Assembly (NCBI GenBank): GCA_010094045.1
Contig: ML986886.1
Coordinates: forward strand, 20,091-37,074
DNA: 16,984 nt
Source: Lojkania enalia
Lineage: Eukaryota; Ascomycota; Dothideomycetes; Pleosporales
Reading direction: 5' to 3'
Shown here: positions 1-10,325 of the stretch, one piece after another
Layout of the letters: each line of letters opens with the position of its first letter
How positions within the stretch are numbered: the first letter of the stretch is position 1
Made by a program: the position numbers and the translations under genes
The notes under the pieces: model-generated
Database searches by the model: none
Told to the model about the DNA's origin: nothing
The model's input: the letters and a program-made list of their open reading frames with translations, nothing else

Positions 1-29
1 AAGCCTTAGGTACTAGTATTAATAAGGGT

Positions 30-1120
30 GTTTAGTTGTATACCAACGCCTTTTAAATATAGAATAGTAGGGATTTAGAAGTACTTTCCTCTAAATAAAT
101 ACAATAAATCGATATTTAATAAGTTATACTTACTTAAGCCTAGGATAGAGAGTTTTCCTAGATATCTCTATTTCCCACCCGAGAACCATCTAGATAGTAC
201 TTACTTACGTCTAAGAACTCTTCTTTCTTAATCTTCTCTTATTTAACCTCTATCTCTTATATTTTAAGGACTATATATTCGTTTGTAAAGTATTCTAGTT
301 TACTATAGTTATAGTAATTACCTAGAGTAGTATACCTTTTAGGTGTAGAAGTTTTGCTGGGTGGTTAGAGAGCGATTATAGTAGAATAAGGTGTTAATAC
401 TAGGGTAGATCGGGATAATATTAGATCGTAGGTTACCTTAGATAAACTCTTAGAAGCCTTCTGGTACTAATCCGAATTTGTTTTAGCTACAACCTGTAGG
501 CTAACAGTTTATTCTAGAAGGTTAGAAATGCTCCTCCTTTCTATATTATAGGCTGTTAAGTAGGTAACTATAGTATTAAAGGAGCCTTTCTATATAAGTT
601 TAAAGCTAAGGTTTAGTATCTTTAGGCTAGAGAGAATCTTATCTTATAGGTAGAAGAACTACTTAGATTAGGATACGGATCCTCTAATAGCTGTACTAAT
701 AAAGCGAGCTTTAAAAGTTGAGAATACTTCTCCCTTATTTATCCTTAGGATCTAAAACGCCTATCGCGCCTCTATCTCTTTATTATTTATAATAAAATAC
801 GATTGTAGAAGTAAAATTATTTCTTTAGTATTCTTAAACCGATACTAGTCCGATTTAGCTAGGTATTTTAGCTCTAGATACCCTTTTGTAGTACTAGAGG
901 TATATCTCTATACTAACGCTATATATATATACTCTATCTAATAGTAATCTATATTAATTTTAAGTCGGTTTAGAATTAAAGCTCGCTATTATTTAAATAT
1001 AGGTTTATTACTATCTATAAAGCTTTCAATCTTAGGCGTACATTTAGTAAGGTAGGCTTAAGGAGGTTTAGGGGTAGCTGAGAGGTTTCTTACTAGGGGA
1101 GTCGTAAAAGTTTCTTAGTA
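30..1120 (-). pseudogene. Decayed Gag polyprotein of retrotransposon E
   Basis: Gag would form the virus-like particle and bind element RNA. On the minus strand one reading frame runs from about 1120 to about 30. Near 1039 it begins with a PKIESF segment followed by an N/K-rich stretch, as in the 'P-F-x-G-x' entry of fungal Gag proteins. A Gag core of the 'G-SFSTFKARF' type lies near residues 110-125 of that stretch. The zinc knuckle is at 316-275, where the pattern C-x2-C-x4-H-x4-C reads Tyr at all four ligands (TAC/TAT from TGC/CAC/TGT). The frame from 1039 to 275 needs no frameshift; its many stops are TAA/TAG at expected Gln/Trp positions. At 23-3, in a shifted frame, the bases read I-N-T-S-T-stop-G, which could be a mutated retropepsin D-T-G site; this is tentative. 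The true start codon cannot be fixed. Confidence 0.66.
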
Positions 1121-1121
1121 T

Positions 1122-1599
1122 ATTATTAGTTCTAATTCGGTAGTTTATAGAAGTTAATTAAGACTAACAGTTCTCTATTATATTAAGTATACGATCTCCT
1201 CTTATAAAATTGTAATTTATTCCTTAAGGGTTAGTTTACTCTAATTTCCCTCTAAATTAGATAGGTTCTTTATTACAGGCCTTATAGAGAGGGGTCCGCC
1301 TGTCGCAGGGCCCCCTATAAGAGGTAACGGTTATTCTATACGTATAAATAGAAACTTACTCTTACTATAATTTATACGTGTATCGATTCCGGTATAGAAA
1401 TTAGAAGGTGAATTATAGTTAGATATCAGCGGTTACCTCCAATTCTGATGGGTTATTAGTAGTCTCCGAGTTTCTACCTAGGCGTACTCTACGCGGCTTT
1501 TCTAAAGGCAATTCTAATCGTAGGAGATAGGAAGTTCTAAACCTAAAAGCTTTAGTTAATAGAAGGTTTCTAAAATCCTATCTAGGTAACTAAATAATT
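1122..1599 (-). other. Leader / possible Gag N-terminus of element E, no gene recognised
   Basis: This stretch separates the recognisable Gag of E from its LTR. It may be untranslated leader, an N-terminal Gag extension, or both. I see no domain in it. It holds a GC-rich hairpin (1281-1321) and more surviving CpA/TpG than the rest of the window. A tRNA primer-binding site should lie at its right end, next to the LTR, but I could not recognise one. Confidence 0.35.
1281..1321. other. GC-rich imperfect hairpin
   Basis: The arms cttatag (1281-1287) and ctataag (1315-1321) pair, then gggg (1291-1294) pairs with cccc (1311-1314), then cctg (1299-1302) with cagg (1306-1309) around a three-base loop. 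Bulges aga and tccg lie on one side. It is the most GC-rich spot in the window and keeps a CpA. It falls in the leader of element E; a structured RNA role is possible but unproven. Confidence 0.5.
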
Positions 1600-2011
1600 T
1601 AATATAATAGTATATAAGTATTATAACCTAAACTAAATCGGGTGTATCTTAGACTTAGACATAGTTAAATAAACAATCAATACAATATTATTAAAGAGGC
1701 TATTACTAGTAATATTAAGTTCTTCTATATAATATAATAGCGCAGGTAAAATAATAGGTCTAAATATAGTACGAATCTACTTAGAAGTATATAGGAGTGT
1801 GTAGGGGTTTAGGGACCTAGGAATTCTATTAACACTTATAGGCCTTATACAAAAGGATATAGAAGAACTACTAAGCTACTTATAAGGGAGTGTACAACTA
1901 TATACGGAAGGGAAAAGGGGTAGAACCGGGGGTAGAATAAGATAAGCGAAAAGCTTTAGGATAAGGTTATATATAAAGCTTTTCATAGAACGATTTCTTT
2001 ATATTATTACA
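1600..2011 (-). repeat. 5' LTR of retrotransposon E (inner edge approximate)
   Basis: The outer edge at 2011 is set by the junction with element F and begins TGTAATA on the minus strand. The inner edge is not determined: no second LTR copy is in the window to align with, and RIP would turn a terminal CA into TA, so 1600 is only a guess. The stretch shows no coding potential, as expected for an LTR. The expected 5-bp duplication on the right would be 2012-2016 (taaaa); its partner lies outside the window. Confidence 0.45.
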
Positions 2012-3173
2012 TAAAATAGACCTTTTAGTAATATTCTAGTTAGTAAAACTAGCTACGTTTAAAAGTAAGAGTAATAGCCTTATTTATAAGATAATAAGCG
2101 TGTTAAGAATTGGTTAGAAGATTAGTTAGAGGATTGAGAGTAGAACTTATAGGGTATAGTAGAGCTCTAAGACCCTTAACAAATTAATAGTAGAGGAGTA
2201 CTATATTCTAGTAAAATATATCCCTTACTACTATACTTATAATAGCGTTCTTTATAGTAGCGTCTTTTTTATTTATTAGAGCCTACAGGCGTATAGCTAG
2301 AAGTATTAAGTTCTATAGTATTCGGGTTCTTCTAATAAGTAGTATAATACTTTAATTATTTACGGTAGTTGCTAAATAAGTAATATAGGCTAGTATTATA
2401 TAGGGAAATTAGATTAGCGTAGTTATTTAGGGTACTAGATATTATAATATTAATTATAGTATAGTAGAGCTTATTAGAGAGAAAATATTAGAAATATATA
2501 ATTTATCTAGTCTTATTTAGTTTAGTATCTATAATTAGGCATTAGAATTTAGTAAAGTAAGTAGAGAATCTGCTTTAGTCTTACTTTAAAGTTTCTAGCT
2601 TACTCTATACTATAGTCTCCTTATTCTAGTCGCTATAAGTAGATTTTAAGAAAGTAACTAAGCTATCTATAGAGTTAATACCCTTATCTATTAATAGGTT
2701 AACTAATATTACTAGGTCTTATTCTAGGTAGAAATAGGTATATAGAAGGTAGATATATTTAGTTAAATATTAGTTAGTATTTTCTTCTAGTTTATAGTAG
2801 AGCTTTCTAATAAAGTATAAAAGCTCTAAGCATTTACTAAAGAATATTAGAGGGTTAAATAAGTAGTTAAAATAGAAATATAGGTTATATATAGTTTTAA
2901 ATAGATTAGAAGTTAATATAGATATCTATTTAGAAGTTAGGGTTATAGACTAAATCGGGCTAAAAGCGGGTAATAGTTCTATTATTATTAATATACTAGT
3001 AGCTAGTAAAGGAGTAGCTATTTAATAGCTACTAAATTCTCTTTATATTACTTTAAGGTTTAACTTATAGTAGTTTTCTTAGGTTATTAAAGCTTCTACT
3101 AGTATCTTATTCTTCTACTATAAAGAGTCTAGCTTGCCCTAGATCTTTTTAAGTATAGTAATAAATATATTCT
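2012..3173 (-). pseudogene. Decayed Gag of element F (truncated)
   Basis: This is the sister of the Gag at 5080-6240, read on the minus strand, and has the same path: an N-terminal region with SKLDSL-like text, a Gag core, and a zinc-knuckle region around 2203-2244. It ends where element E was inserted, just before the protease. Stops are TAA/TAG from mutated Gln/Trp codons. Differences from the copy in C are mostly C/T and G/A, so both copies were mutated independently. It cannot make a protein. Confidence 0.78.
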
Positions 3174-3209
3174 TATCTATAATCTATAATAGTAGATAAT
3201 ATAATATAA

Positions 3210-3513
3210 TATTATAGACGTTTATATATAGTTAGTTAATTATACTTTAGGTAGTTAACTCTATTACTACGTACTATATATAAATATTAAAACGTTATAT
3301 AAAAAATAGAGATATCTATATTATATAGGTTTTTTATAAAAGTTAAGTCTGTACTACTATATAGGCTAGTTAGGTTAGTAAAACCTTCCTCTATTATAGT
3401 TAAGATAAGTTGGTTATATTCTAGCTAGTAGCTAATAGCTATTACTAGTAGCTAGTTTAGGTATTATAGTAAAGGTAGTATAGGTACAGAGGTGTTGCGG
3501 TATTACCGTAATA
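3210..3513 (-). repeat. 5' LTR of element F, 304 bp, inverted
   Basis: The reverse complement matches both LTRs of element C at full length (304 bp). On the minus strand it starts TATTACGG, probably TGTTACGG before mutation, and ends GTCTATAATA, consistent with an original ...ACA end. It retains a GC-richer start (ggtattaccg) that is degraded in the other copies, so it is useful for inferring the ancestral LTR. Confidence 0.9.
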
Positions 3514-4739
3514 TAGCTAGTATATTATCTTAGAAAGGTACTAATAGTAAACTAAGATCTATTATCTACTTTTCTAAATATATAAACCCTATTAAAAATA
3601 ACTATAAAATATATAATAAGAAGCTATTTATAATTTTCTAATATTTTAAGTAATAGAAACCTAAATTAGAAGATATAGTATTTTCTATAAAAGTACTAAG
3701 CAACTATAAAAACCTATAATATTTTATAATAATAAAATAGCTAAATTACTAATAGATCTATTAATTAGAATATCTATTAAAGTTTAACTTTAGTATTATA
3801 TACTAACCTAAAAAACTTAAAGAGAAGCTTAATATCTTAATATAAAGGTTATAAGATAAATCTTTATAAGAAGAAGCCTATAGAGATTATTAATAGATAT
3901 TACTTTATCCTAAACTATTTTAATAGATAGAAGTAGATTAATTAATTATAGAGATTATTAATAAAGAATATTTAAATAATAACCTAATCTAAAATACTTT
4001 AAAGCTATTAAAAGAAGAAGCCTATTAATTAAAACTTCTAATTCTAGCTAATTATATAGAGTATAATAACTAACTATACTATTAAGATAAACTTATAATA
4101 TTAGACTATAATAAGTTAAAGCTTAAGCTACTATAAGCTATTTATAACTTACTATCTAATAGATATCCTAGTTAAGGAAAGACCTTAAAACTATTCTAGC
4201 GCGAGTACTATTAGTTAAGAATATTCGACTTAGTATAATAATATATAGGCTATTATTATATATATTAAAGAAGTAAGGCTTTTAGAGAGAAGTATTATAG
4301 CTTACTAAAACTATTACCTATCTCTAAATAAAGATTTTAAGATATTTCTATAGATTTTATAATTAATCTACTAGAATCTAAAGGTTGTATAAATATTATA
4401 ATAGTAGTTAATAGGCTTAATAAGTATAGATACCTAATACTATATATAAGAATTAAAACTTTTAATATTATTTAACTATTCTATTATTATATATAGGTTT
4501 ACTATAGACTATTATATACTATTATATCTAACTATAAAATATAGTTTATTTCTACCTTCTACTAAAAACTTTATAGATAGCTATAAATTAATATATATAT
4601 ATTAACTAGCTTCTATCTAAAAATTAATAGCTAAATAGAAAATATTAATATAGTAATAAAGTAAGTTCTTTAAATTTATACTAGCTATAAATAAGATAAC
4701 TAGGTTAAATAGCTGCTAATAGTATAGTTTAAAGCGAAT
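3514..4739 (+). mobile_element. Ty3/gypsy copy 'B', piece 1 (RNase H and integrase)
   Basis: These 1226 bp align with 8143-9368 of element C at a constant offset of 4629, without net indel. The left end is cut by the insertion of F within RNase H, the right end by the insertion of C within integrase. The next piece of B resumes at 10732, exactly where the C sequence would predict. B is therefore the host copy of the nest and the oldest layer visible. Confidence 0.9.
3514..4739 (+). pseudogene. Decayed RNase H-integrase segment of copy B
   Basis: RNase H copies the element's RNA-DNA hybrid away and integrase inserts the cDNA. Here the frame starts inside RNase H (A-S-x-L-S-x-x-G, then K-L-R-S-I-x-Y-F-S-K and N-Y-K-I-Y-N-K-K-L). 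It goes on through the integrase zinc region (about 4137-4263) and catalytic core. Of the D,D,E triad, the first Asp (GAT 4353-4355) and the Glu (GAA 4638-4640) remain, while the second Asp is AAC (4530-4532). Many Gln codons are TAA/TAG, for example in the L-S-Q and T-D-x-Q-x-E-N motifs. The segment ends at 4739 where element C begins. Confidence 0.85.
4735..4739 (+). repeat. Left target-site duplication of element C (cgaat)
   Basis: cgaat lies directly before the LTR of C. The right partner at 10727-10731 reads taaat, differing by a C-to-T and a G-to-A at the CpG. The undisturbed homologous site in C itself (9364-9368) reads cgaat followed by aatatagta, which matches the sequence after the right duplication. 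Confidence 0.85.
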
Positions 4740-5043
4740 TGTTACAGTAATACTATAATACCTCTACACCTCTACTACCCTTACTATAATACCTAAACCA
4801 GCTGCTAGTAATAGCTATTAGCTGCTAGCTAGAATATAACCGACTTATCTTAACTATAATAGAGGAAGGTTTTACTAACCTAACTAGCCTATATAGTAGT
4901 ATAGACTTAGCCTCTATAAAAAACCTATATAATATAGATATCTCTATTCTTTATATAATATTTTAATATTTATATATAGTATATAGTAATCGAATTAACT
5001 ATTTAAAGTATAATTAACTAACTATATATAAACGTCTATAATA
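4740..5043 (+). repeat. 5' LTR of element C, 304 bp
   Basis: It starts TGTTACAG and ends CTATAATA (presumably ...ATAACA before mutation), equal in length to the 3' LTR and to the inverted LTR of F. It contains AT-rich, TATA-like text around 4940-4990, but RIP makes such motifs meaningless as promoter evidence. The two LTRs of C differ mostly by C/T and G/A. Confidence 0.92.
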
Positions 5044-5079
5044 TTATATTATATTATCTACTATTATATATTATAGATA

Positions 5080-6240
5080 AGAACGTACTTGTTAATATAC
5101 TTAAAAAGATCTAGAGTAAGCTAGACTCTTTATAATAGAAGAATAAGATATTAGTAGAGGCTTTAGTAACCTAGAAGAACTATTATAAGTTAGATCTTAA
5201 AGTAATATAAAGAGAATTTAGTAGCTACTAAATAGTTACCCCTTTACTAGCTACTAGTATATTAATAGTAATAGAACTATTACCCGCTTTTAGCCCGATT
5301 TAACCTATAACCCTAGTTTCTAAATAAATATCTATATTAACTTCTAATCTGCCTAAAACTATATATAACCTATATTTCTATTCTAATTATTTATCTAACT
5401 CTTTAATATTTTTTAGTAAATGTTTAGAGTTTTTATACTTTATTAAAAGGCTCTATTATAAACTAGAAGAAAATACTAACTAATATTTAACTAAATATAT
5501 CTACTTTCTATATATTTATTCCCGCCTAGAATAAGACCTAGTAATATTAGTTAACCTATTAATAGATAAGAGTATTAACTCTATAAATAGCTTAGTCGCC
5601 TTTTTAGAATCTACTTATAGTAACTAGAATAAGAAGACTATAGTATAGAGTAAGTTAGAGATTTTAATGTAAGGCTAAAGTAGGTTCTCTACTTACTTTA
5701 TTAAATTCCGACGCCTAATTATAGATACTAAACTAAATAAGACTAGATAAATTATATATTTCTAATATTCTTTTTCTAATAAGTTCTACAATACTATAAT
5801 TAATATTATAATACCTAGTACCCTAAATAACTATAATAACCTAATTTTCCTATATAATACTAATTTATATTACCTACCCAGCAACTACTATAAATAACTA
5901 AAGTATTATACTACTTACTAGAAGAACTTAAATACTATAGAACTTAATACTTCTAACTATACGCTTATAGGCTCTAATAAATAAGAAAGATACTACTATA
6001 AAGAATACTATTATAAATATAGTAGTAAGAGATATATTTCGCTAGAATATAGTATTCTTCTACTATTAATCTATTAAAGGTTTTAGAGTTCTACTATACT
6101 CTATAGGTCCTAATTTTAATCCTCTAACTAATCCTCCAACTAATTTTTAATACGCTTATTATTTTATAGATAAAACTATTACTTTTACTCTTAAATACAG
6201 CTAGTTTTACTAACTAGAATATTATTAAAAGGTCTATTCT
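5080..6240 (+). pseudogene. Decayed Gag of element C
   Basis: One frame runs from about 5080 to beyond 6050. The N-terminal part has a Lys/Leu-rich segment (SKLDSL near 5118-5135) that looks like a short coiled coil. A Ser/Pro/Thr-rich link follows, then the Gag core: Y-S-R-L-E (near 5519-5533), K-S-I-N-S-I, F-L-E-S-T-Y and F-S-T-Y-F-x-x-F-R-R-L. These match the 'LxGxAxxxVxPYI' to 'FSTYFAEFQRL' core known from fungal gypsy Gag. The zinc knuckle is at 6009-6050 with all four ligands changed to Tyr (TAT). Stops are TAA/TAG at expected Gln/Trp sites. The start codon is uncertain; 5080 is where the frame becomes Gag-like. Confidence 0.82.
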
Positions 6241-6370
6241 AGAAGTAAATTACTTCTTAAGACTATATCTATACTAAATCTTTATATACTTATAGAACTA
6301 GCCTCTATAAAAATAGTTATAAAACTACTAGATTCTAACTTCTTTCTTAATCTATTAAGATCTAGTCTAG

Positions 6371-6650
6371 TAAAATATTAATATTCTTATTAATACTAGA
6401 GCTACTAGTTATAGCTATATCTATAGAGACCTTATATATATTCTAAAATTCTAAAAGATATAATTCTTATATAATTTATATCTAACTAGTTTTAATAGAG
6501 AAGTCTTTTATAGAGGGACTATCTTCTACTTAGTTATCTTAACCTTCTAATATCTAAATTATTTAGAGATAGTATATTTTTATATAATTATATTAGGAAA
6601 ATACTAGTTAATTCTAAGATAACTATAGATATATAAGTATTATATAAACC
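6371..6650 (+). pseudogene. Decayed aspartic protease of element C
   Basis: Retropepsin would cleave the polyprotein. The active-site motif D-T-G-A-T-S appears at 6392-6409 as N-T-R-A-T-S, with GAT to AAT and GGA to AGA, so the catalytic Asp is lost. Then come Y-I-Y-R-D-L, L-T-S-F-N-R-E-V-F, and a segment (about 6590-6615) like the closing 'G-x-x-x-L-I-L-G' of retropepsins. The frame here is offset by one base from the Gag zinc knuckle and from RT further on, so either a programmed -1 shift separates Gag and Pol or small indels occurred. A long linker without a known domain follows to about 7040. Confidence 0.75.
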
Positions 6651-7039
6651 TAAACTATAAGAATAAATAGCTAGTCTTTATTACTAACTAATACCTAACT
6701 TAATATTTATAATCTACTAATATTATTATCTACTAATAGACTATTTAAATAGTTATTAAAAACTATAAACTATTTAAATCTAATATAAAAGAAGATCTTA
6801 AAATAGCTAATTTATAACTCTTATATAACTTAAAGCCTAGGTAGTGTTACTTAAAACTCTACCTATTAAGCTATATCTAATATAATTACTAGTTATTTAA
6901 AATACTATACTAGTTAAAAGAATCTAAAACTAAAACTAATCTAATTTTAGATAAAAATTATAGTTAAGAGAATTTATCTAAACTTAAATACTTAAAGTTT
7001 ATACTATAACTAAATATATACTATATAGGCGTTATATTA

Positions 7040-8340
7040 TTAGTCTAATTCTTCTAATAATTTAACTATAAAATCTTCGCTATATTAATAGCTAATATTA
7101 ATAAGGTTCTAGCTTTAAAGGTATATATTAACTCTATTACTAAAGTACCTAAAGAATATAGATAAGCTATCTAAATAATAATTATATAATTATAAAATTA
7201 AACTAGAGAATAGTAAGTAAACTAACTTTAGTTTATTCTATAGGATATTCTAGAATAAGTTAAAGGTACTAAGAAAGTACTTTAAGAAGAACTTGTCTAA
7301 GAGATTTATTAGAGTAAGTTTATTACTAGTAGCTGTACCTATAATCTTTATAAAGAAATTTAAAGGTAGTCTTTAATTCTGCGTAAACTATAAAGCCCTA
7401 AATACTATTACTATTAAGAACTAATACCTAATTCTATTAATCTAAAAAATATTAACCTAATTTAGTAAAATTAAGTATTATATAAAACTTAATATTATTA
7501 CTATATTTAATAAGCTAAAGATTACTAAGAGAGATAAATAAAAGACTATCTTTTATATATACTATAGGCTATTTAAATATCTAGTAATACTTTTTAGCCT
7601 AGTTAATACTCTAAGTATATTTTAGTACTTTATAAATAATATACTAAGACTATACTTTAATATATTCTATATTACCTATATTAATAATATTCTAATATTT
7701 AGTAAGAATCTAAAAGATTATAAGTAGTATATTTAGTTAGTTCTTAAAGCTTTAAGAGTAAATAGTCTATAGCTTAATATAGATAAGTATAAGTTCTACT
7801 AGTTAGAAGTAACCTACCTAGAGTATATAATTACTATAGAAAGGATCTATATAAATTTAAAGAAGGTAAAGATAATTATTAACTAGAAATATTTTAAGAA
7901 TATAAAAGATATTTAAACTTTTATAGGCTTTATAAACTTCTACTAATAATTTATTAGCAACTTCTTATAGAAAGTCTCTTCTTTAATAGCCCTAACTAAG
8001 AAGAATACTCGATTTAACTAGAATAATAGCTATTAATATTTCTTTAACTACTTAAAGGATATCTTTATCTTTATACTAATTCTCTAATACTTTAACCTTA
8101 AGCTGCTAATAGTAGTAGAAGCTAATATATCCGACTTTATAACAGCTAGCGTACTATCTTAAAGAGGCGCTAATAGTAAACTAAGATCTATTACCTACTT
8201 CTCTAAGTATATAAACTCTACTAAAGGTAACTATAAAATATATAATAAGAAACTACTCGCAATTATCTAATATTTTAAGTAATAGAGGCCTAAATTAGAG
8301 GGTGTAGTATTTTTTATAGAAGTGCTAAACAATTATAAGA
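7040..8340 (+). pseudogene. Decayed reverse transcriptase and RNase H of element C
   Basis: RT makes cDNA and RNase H degrades the RNA strand. The lead-in V-P-K-E-Y-R (7145-7162) is in the protease frame; from about 7180 the frame is shifted and the short spacer usual before RT seems deleted. RT motifs: S-K-R-F-I-R-V-S (about 7300), F-C-V-N-Y-K-A-L-N (7377-7403), K-L-N-I-I-x-x-F-N (about 7485-7511; catalytic Asp now Asn, 7491-7493), and Y-I-N-N-I-L (7677-7694) for Y-I-D-D, both Asp lost. RNase H begins near 8100: its first Asp is Asn (8124-8126), then S-D-F, A-S-V-L-S-stop-R-G, and Y-K-I-Y-N-K-K-L-L-A-I. Missing Gln/Arg/Trp codons are stops. Inactive. Confidence 0.88.
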
Positions 8341-8399
8341 ACTTATAGTACTTTATAATAATAAAGTAGTTAAACTACTAATAGGCTTATTAGTTAGAA

Positions 8400-10076
8400 T
8401 ATCTATTAAGGTTTAACTTTAATATTATATACTAACCCGAAAAATTTAGAGAGAAGTTTAATATCTTAACTTAAAAGTTATAAAACGAGCCTATATAAGA
8501 AGAAGCCTGTAGAGGTTGTTAATAGATATTACTTCGTTCTAAACTATTCTAATAGATAGAAGTAGACTAATCGATTATAGAAATTATCGACGAAGAATAC
8601 CCGAATAATAATCTAATCTAAGATATCTTAGAGCTACTAAGAGAAGAAATCTATTAATCTAAACTTCTAACTCTAGCTAATTATAAAGAGTATAATAATT
8701 AACTATACTATTAAGATCGACTTATAATACTAGACTATAATAAGCTAAAGCTTAAGCTGCTGTAAGCTATTTATAACTCGCTATCTAGTAGATACCTTAG
8801 TTAAGAAAAGACTTTAGAACTACTCTAGTATAAGTACTATTAGTTAAAGATATTTAACTCGGTATAATAATATATAGGCTGTTATTATATATACTAAAGA
8901 AGTAAGACTTCTAGAAAGAAGTACTATAGATTACTAAAACCGTTGTCTATACCTAAATAAAGGTTTTAAAATATTTCTATAGACTTTATAATTAATCTAC
9001 TAGAATTAGAAGGTTGTATAAATATTATAGTAGTAGTTAATAGGCTTAATAAGTACAGATACCTAATACTATACATAAGAATCAAAGCTCCTAATATTAT
9101 CTAACTATTCTATTACTATATATAGGTTTACTATAGACTACTATATACTATTATATCTAACTATAAGATATAGTTTATTTTTACCCTCTACTAAGAGTTC
9201 TATAGACAGCTATAAATTAATATATATATATTAACTAGCTTCTATTTAAAGACTAATAGTTAGATAGAGAATACTAATATAGTAATAGAATAAGTTCTCT
9301 AAGCCTATACTAGCTATAAATAAGACAACTAGGTTAAATAGCTGCTAACAGCGTAGTTTAAAGCGAATAATATAGTATCTAAATTAATAAAAGTCTCTCT
9401 ATTTCTATTCTACTTTAGCTAGTACTCTTAAATAGGTTTTAAGTATTCTATAGGGATCTATTACCTACTAAAATAGTCCCTAATAGTCTAGAAAGCTAAT
9501 AGACTAGTTAATAAGATAAAGGATATTATAAAGTATATTAGAGAAGAACTTACCTAGGTATAAGCGTTTTAATAAGAGTATACTAACCGTAAGCGTATAC
9601 TAGCTCCTAACTATTAGATTAGTAATCTAGTCTAGTTAGATACTAGAAATATACGTATATAAAGACTATTAAATAAATTTAACTAGAAGAATATAGGCTT
9701 CTATAAGGTTATTATAAAGGTATCCTCGTATACTTATAAACTAAAGCTACCTAAATTAGCTAAAATATATTCTATATTCTATATATTACTATTATAGCTA
9801 GTATCTAAATTATCTAACTACTTATCTAGTTAATAAGTATATAACCCTAAACTTATTAAAATTAATAGAAAATTAGAATACCTTATTAAGTAAATAGAAA
9901 ACTTCTACTATAACTAATAGAGACGCCGGTATAAATACCTAGTTAAGTAGACTAGCTATTATAACCTAGAATAGTACCCGGCTAATAACTTTACTAAGAT
10001 AACTACTATAGAAGATTACTATACTAGAAACTTAAATAAATAAGACCTAAATATAATATTATATCGAGATTTTTAA
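8400..10076 (+). pseudogene. Decayed integrase with C-terminal chromodomain, element C
   Basis: The integrase zinc domain lies at about 8766-8895: the His of the G-H pair and at least two Cys are now Tyr, with one Cys (TGT 8880-8882) left. The Q-R-S-K-T-S-R and L-L-K-P-L-x-I-P motifs follow. In the catalytic core the first Asp (GAC 8982-8984) and the Glu (GAG 9267-9269) survive; the second Asp is AAC (9159-9161). Then come K-Y-R-Y-L-I and A-Y-T-S-Y-K-Q-D-N, as in the family. A GPF/Y-like module and a chromodomain-like segment (about 9846-10035; K-Y-L-V-K-W-x-x-Y and E-W) follow, with both Trp codons turned to TAG. Chromodomains steer insertion toward marked chromatin. The end at TAA 10074-10076 could itself be a mutated CAA, so the true end is uncertain. 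Confidence 0.86.
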
Positions 10077-10159
10077 TTAAATATTAAAGTTTAATTTAAG
10101 TATATTTCTAGACGCCTATAATAATATTATACTAATATAATACTAGTAATAATACTACT

Positions 10160-10325
10160 ACTAATCTCTTATATAGTACTACTATATAAATTAAACTAAT
10201 CTAACCCCTAATATAGTACTACTATTAACTATTAGTTACGCTAATATACCTATAACCTAATTTAATCTCTAATATAATATTACTATATAATAATAACTAA
10301 TTATATTAATACGCCTATAATTTTA
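10160..10325 (+). repeat. Short tandem repeats in the 3' region of element C
   Basis: About two and a half diverged units of roughly 60-70 bp follow the chromodomain. Each has the order 'aatct..ctaatata.ta.tacta' then 'taactaatta.attaata..cctat'. The same array is present in copy B (11475-11605), so it belongs to the family. It may be untranslated, or may encode a repetitive tail now unreadable. Confidence 0.6.

Larger units (their letters stand above)
1..2011 (-). mobile_element. LTR retrotransposon 'E', 5' part (LTR, leader, Gag), RIP-mutated
   Basis: Read on the minus strand, the element starts at 2011 with a TGTAATA end, the typical TG start of an LTR. Base 2012 is the last base of another retrotransposon (F) that can be followed without a break against its sister copy, so 2011/2012 is a sharp insertion junction. 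Going leftward come an LTR, a leader and a Gag frame ending in a zinc knuckle; the rest of the element lies beyond the left edge. Its sequence does not resemble the 304-bp-LTR family elsewhere in the window. CpA and TpG are more common here than to the right, so it seems less mutated and probably younger. Gag form suggests Ty3/gypsy, but no polymerase is in view to prove it. Confidence 0.72.
2012..3513 (-). mobile_element. Ty3/gypsy element 'F', 5' part, inverted, interrupted by E
   Basis: The reverse complement of 2012-3513 aligns with 4740-6241 of element C base for base, with no net indel (every paired position sums to 8253). It carries a 304-bp LTR and most of Gag and is then cut by the insertion of E at 2011/2012. 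At its right end the LTR abuts an RNase H sequence of copy B at 3514, so F inserted in B in reverse orientation. The 5-bp target would be tagct (3514-3518), matching cagct at 8143-8147 of C; the partner duplication is outside the window. Confidence 0.88.

Noticed and set aside
1..26. A firm call of retropepsin for element E at the left edge
   Set aside because: Only seven codons are visible, in a frame shifted from Gag; kept as a tentative remark.
4590..4610. atatatatata runs (also near 920, 9220 and 15890) as microsatellites or promoters
   Set aside because: Short AT alternations are expected once CpA/TpG have become TpA; the run at 4590 has its counterpart at the same place in copy C (9220).
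5044..5062. A tRNA primer-binding site after the 5' LTR of C
   Set aside because: The sequence ttatattatattatcta does not visibly complement a tRNA 3' end; RIP may have hidden it, but I cannot support a call.
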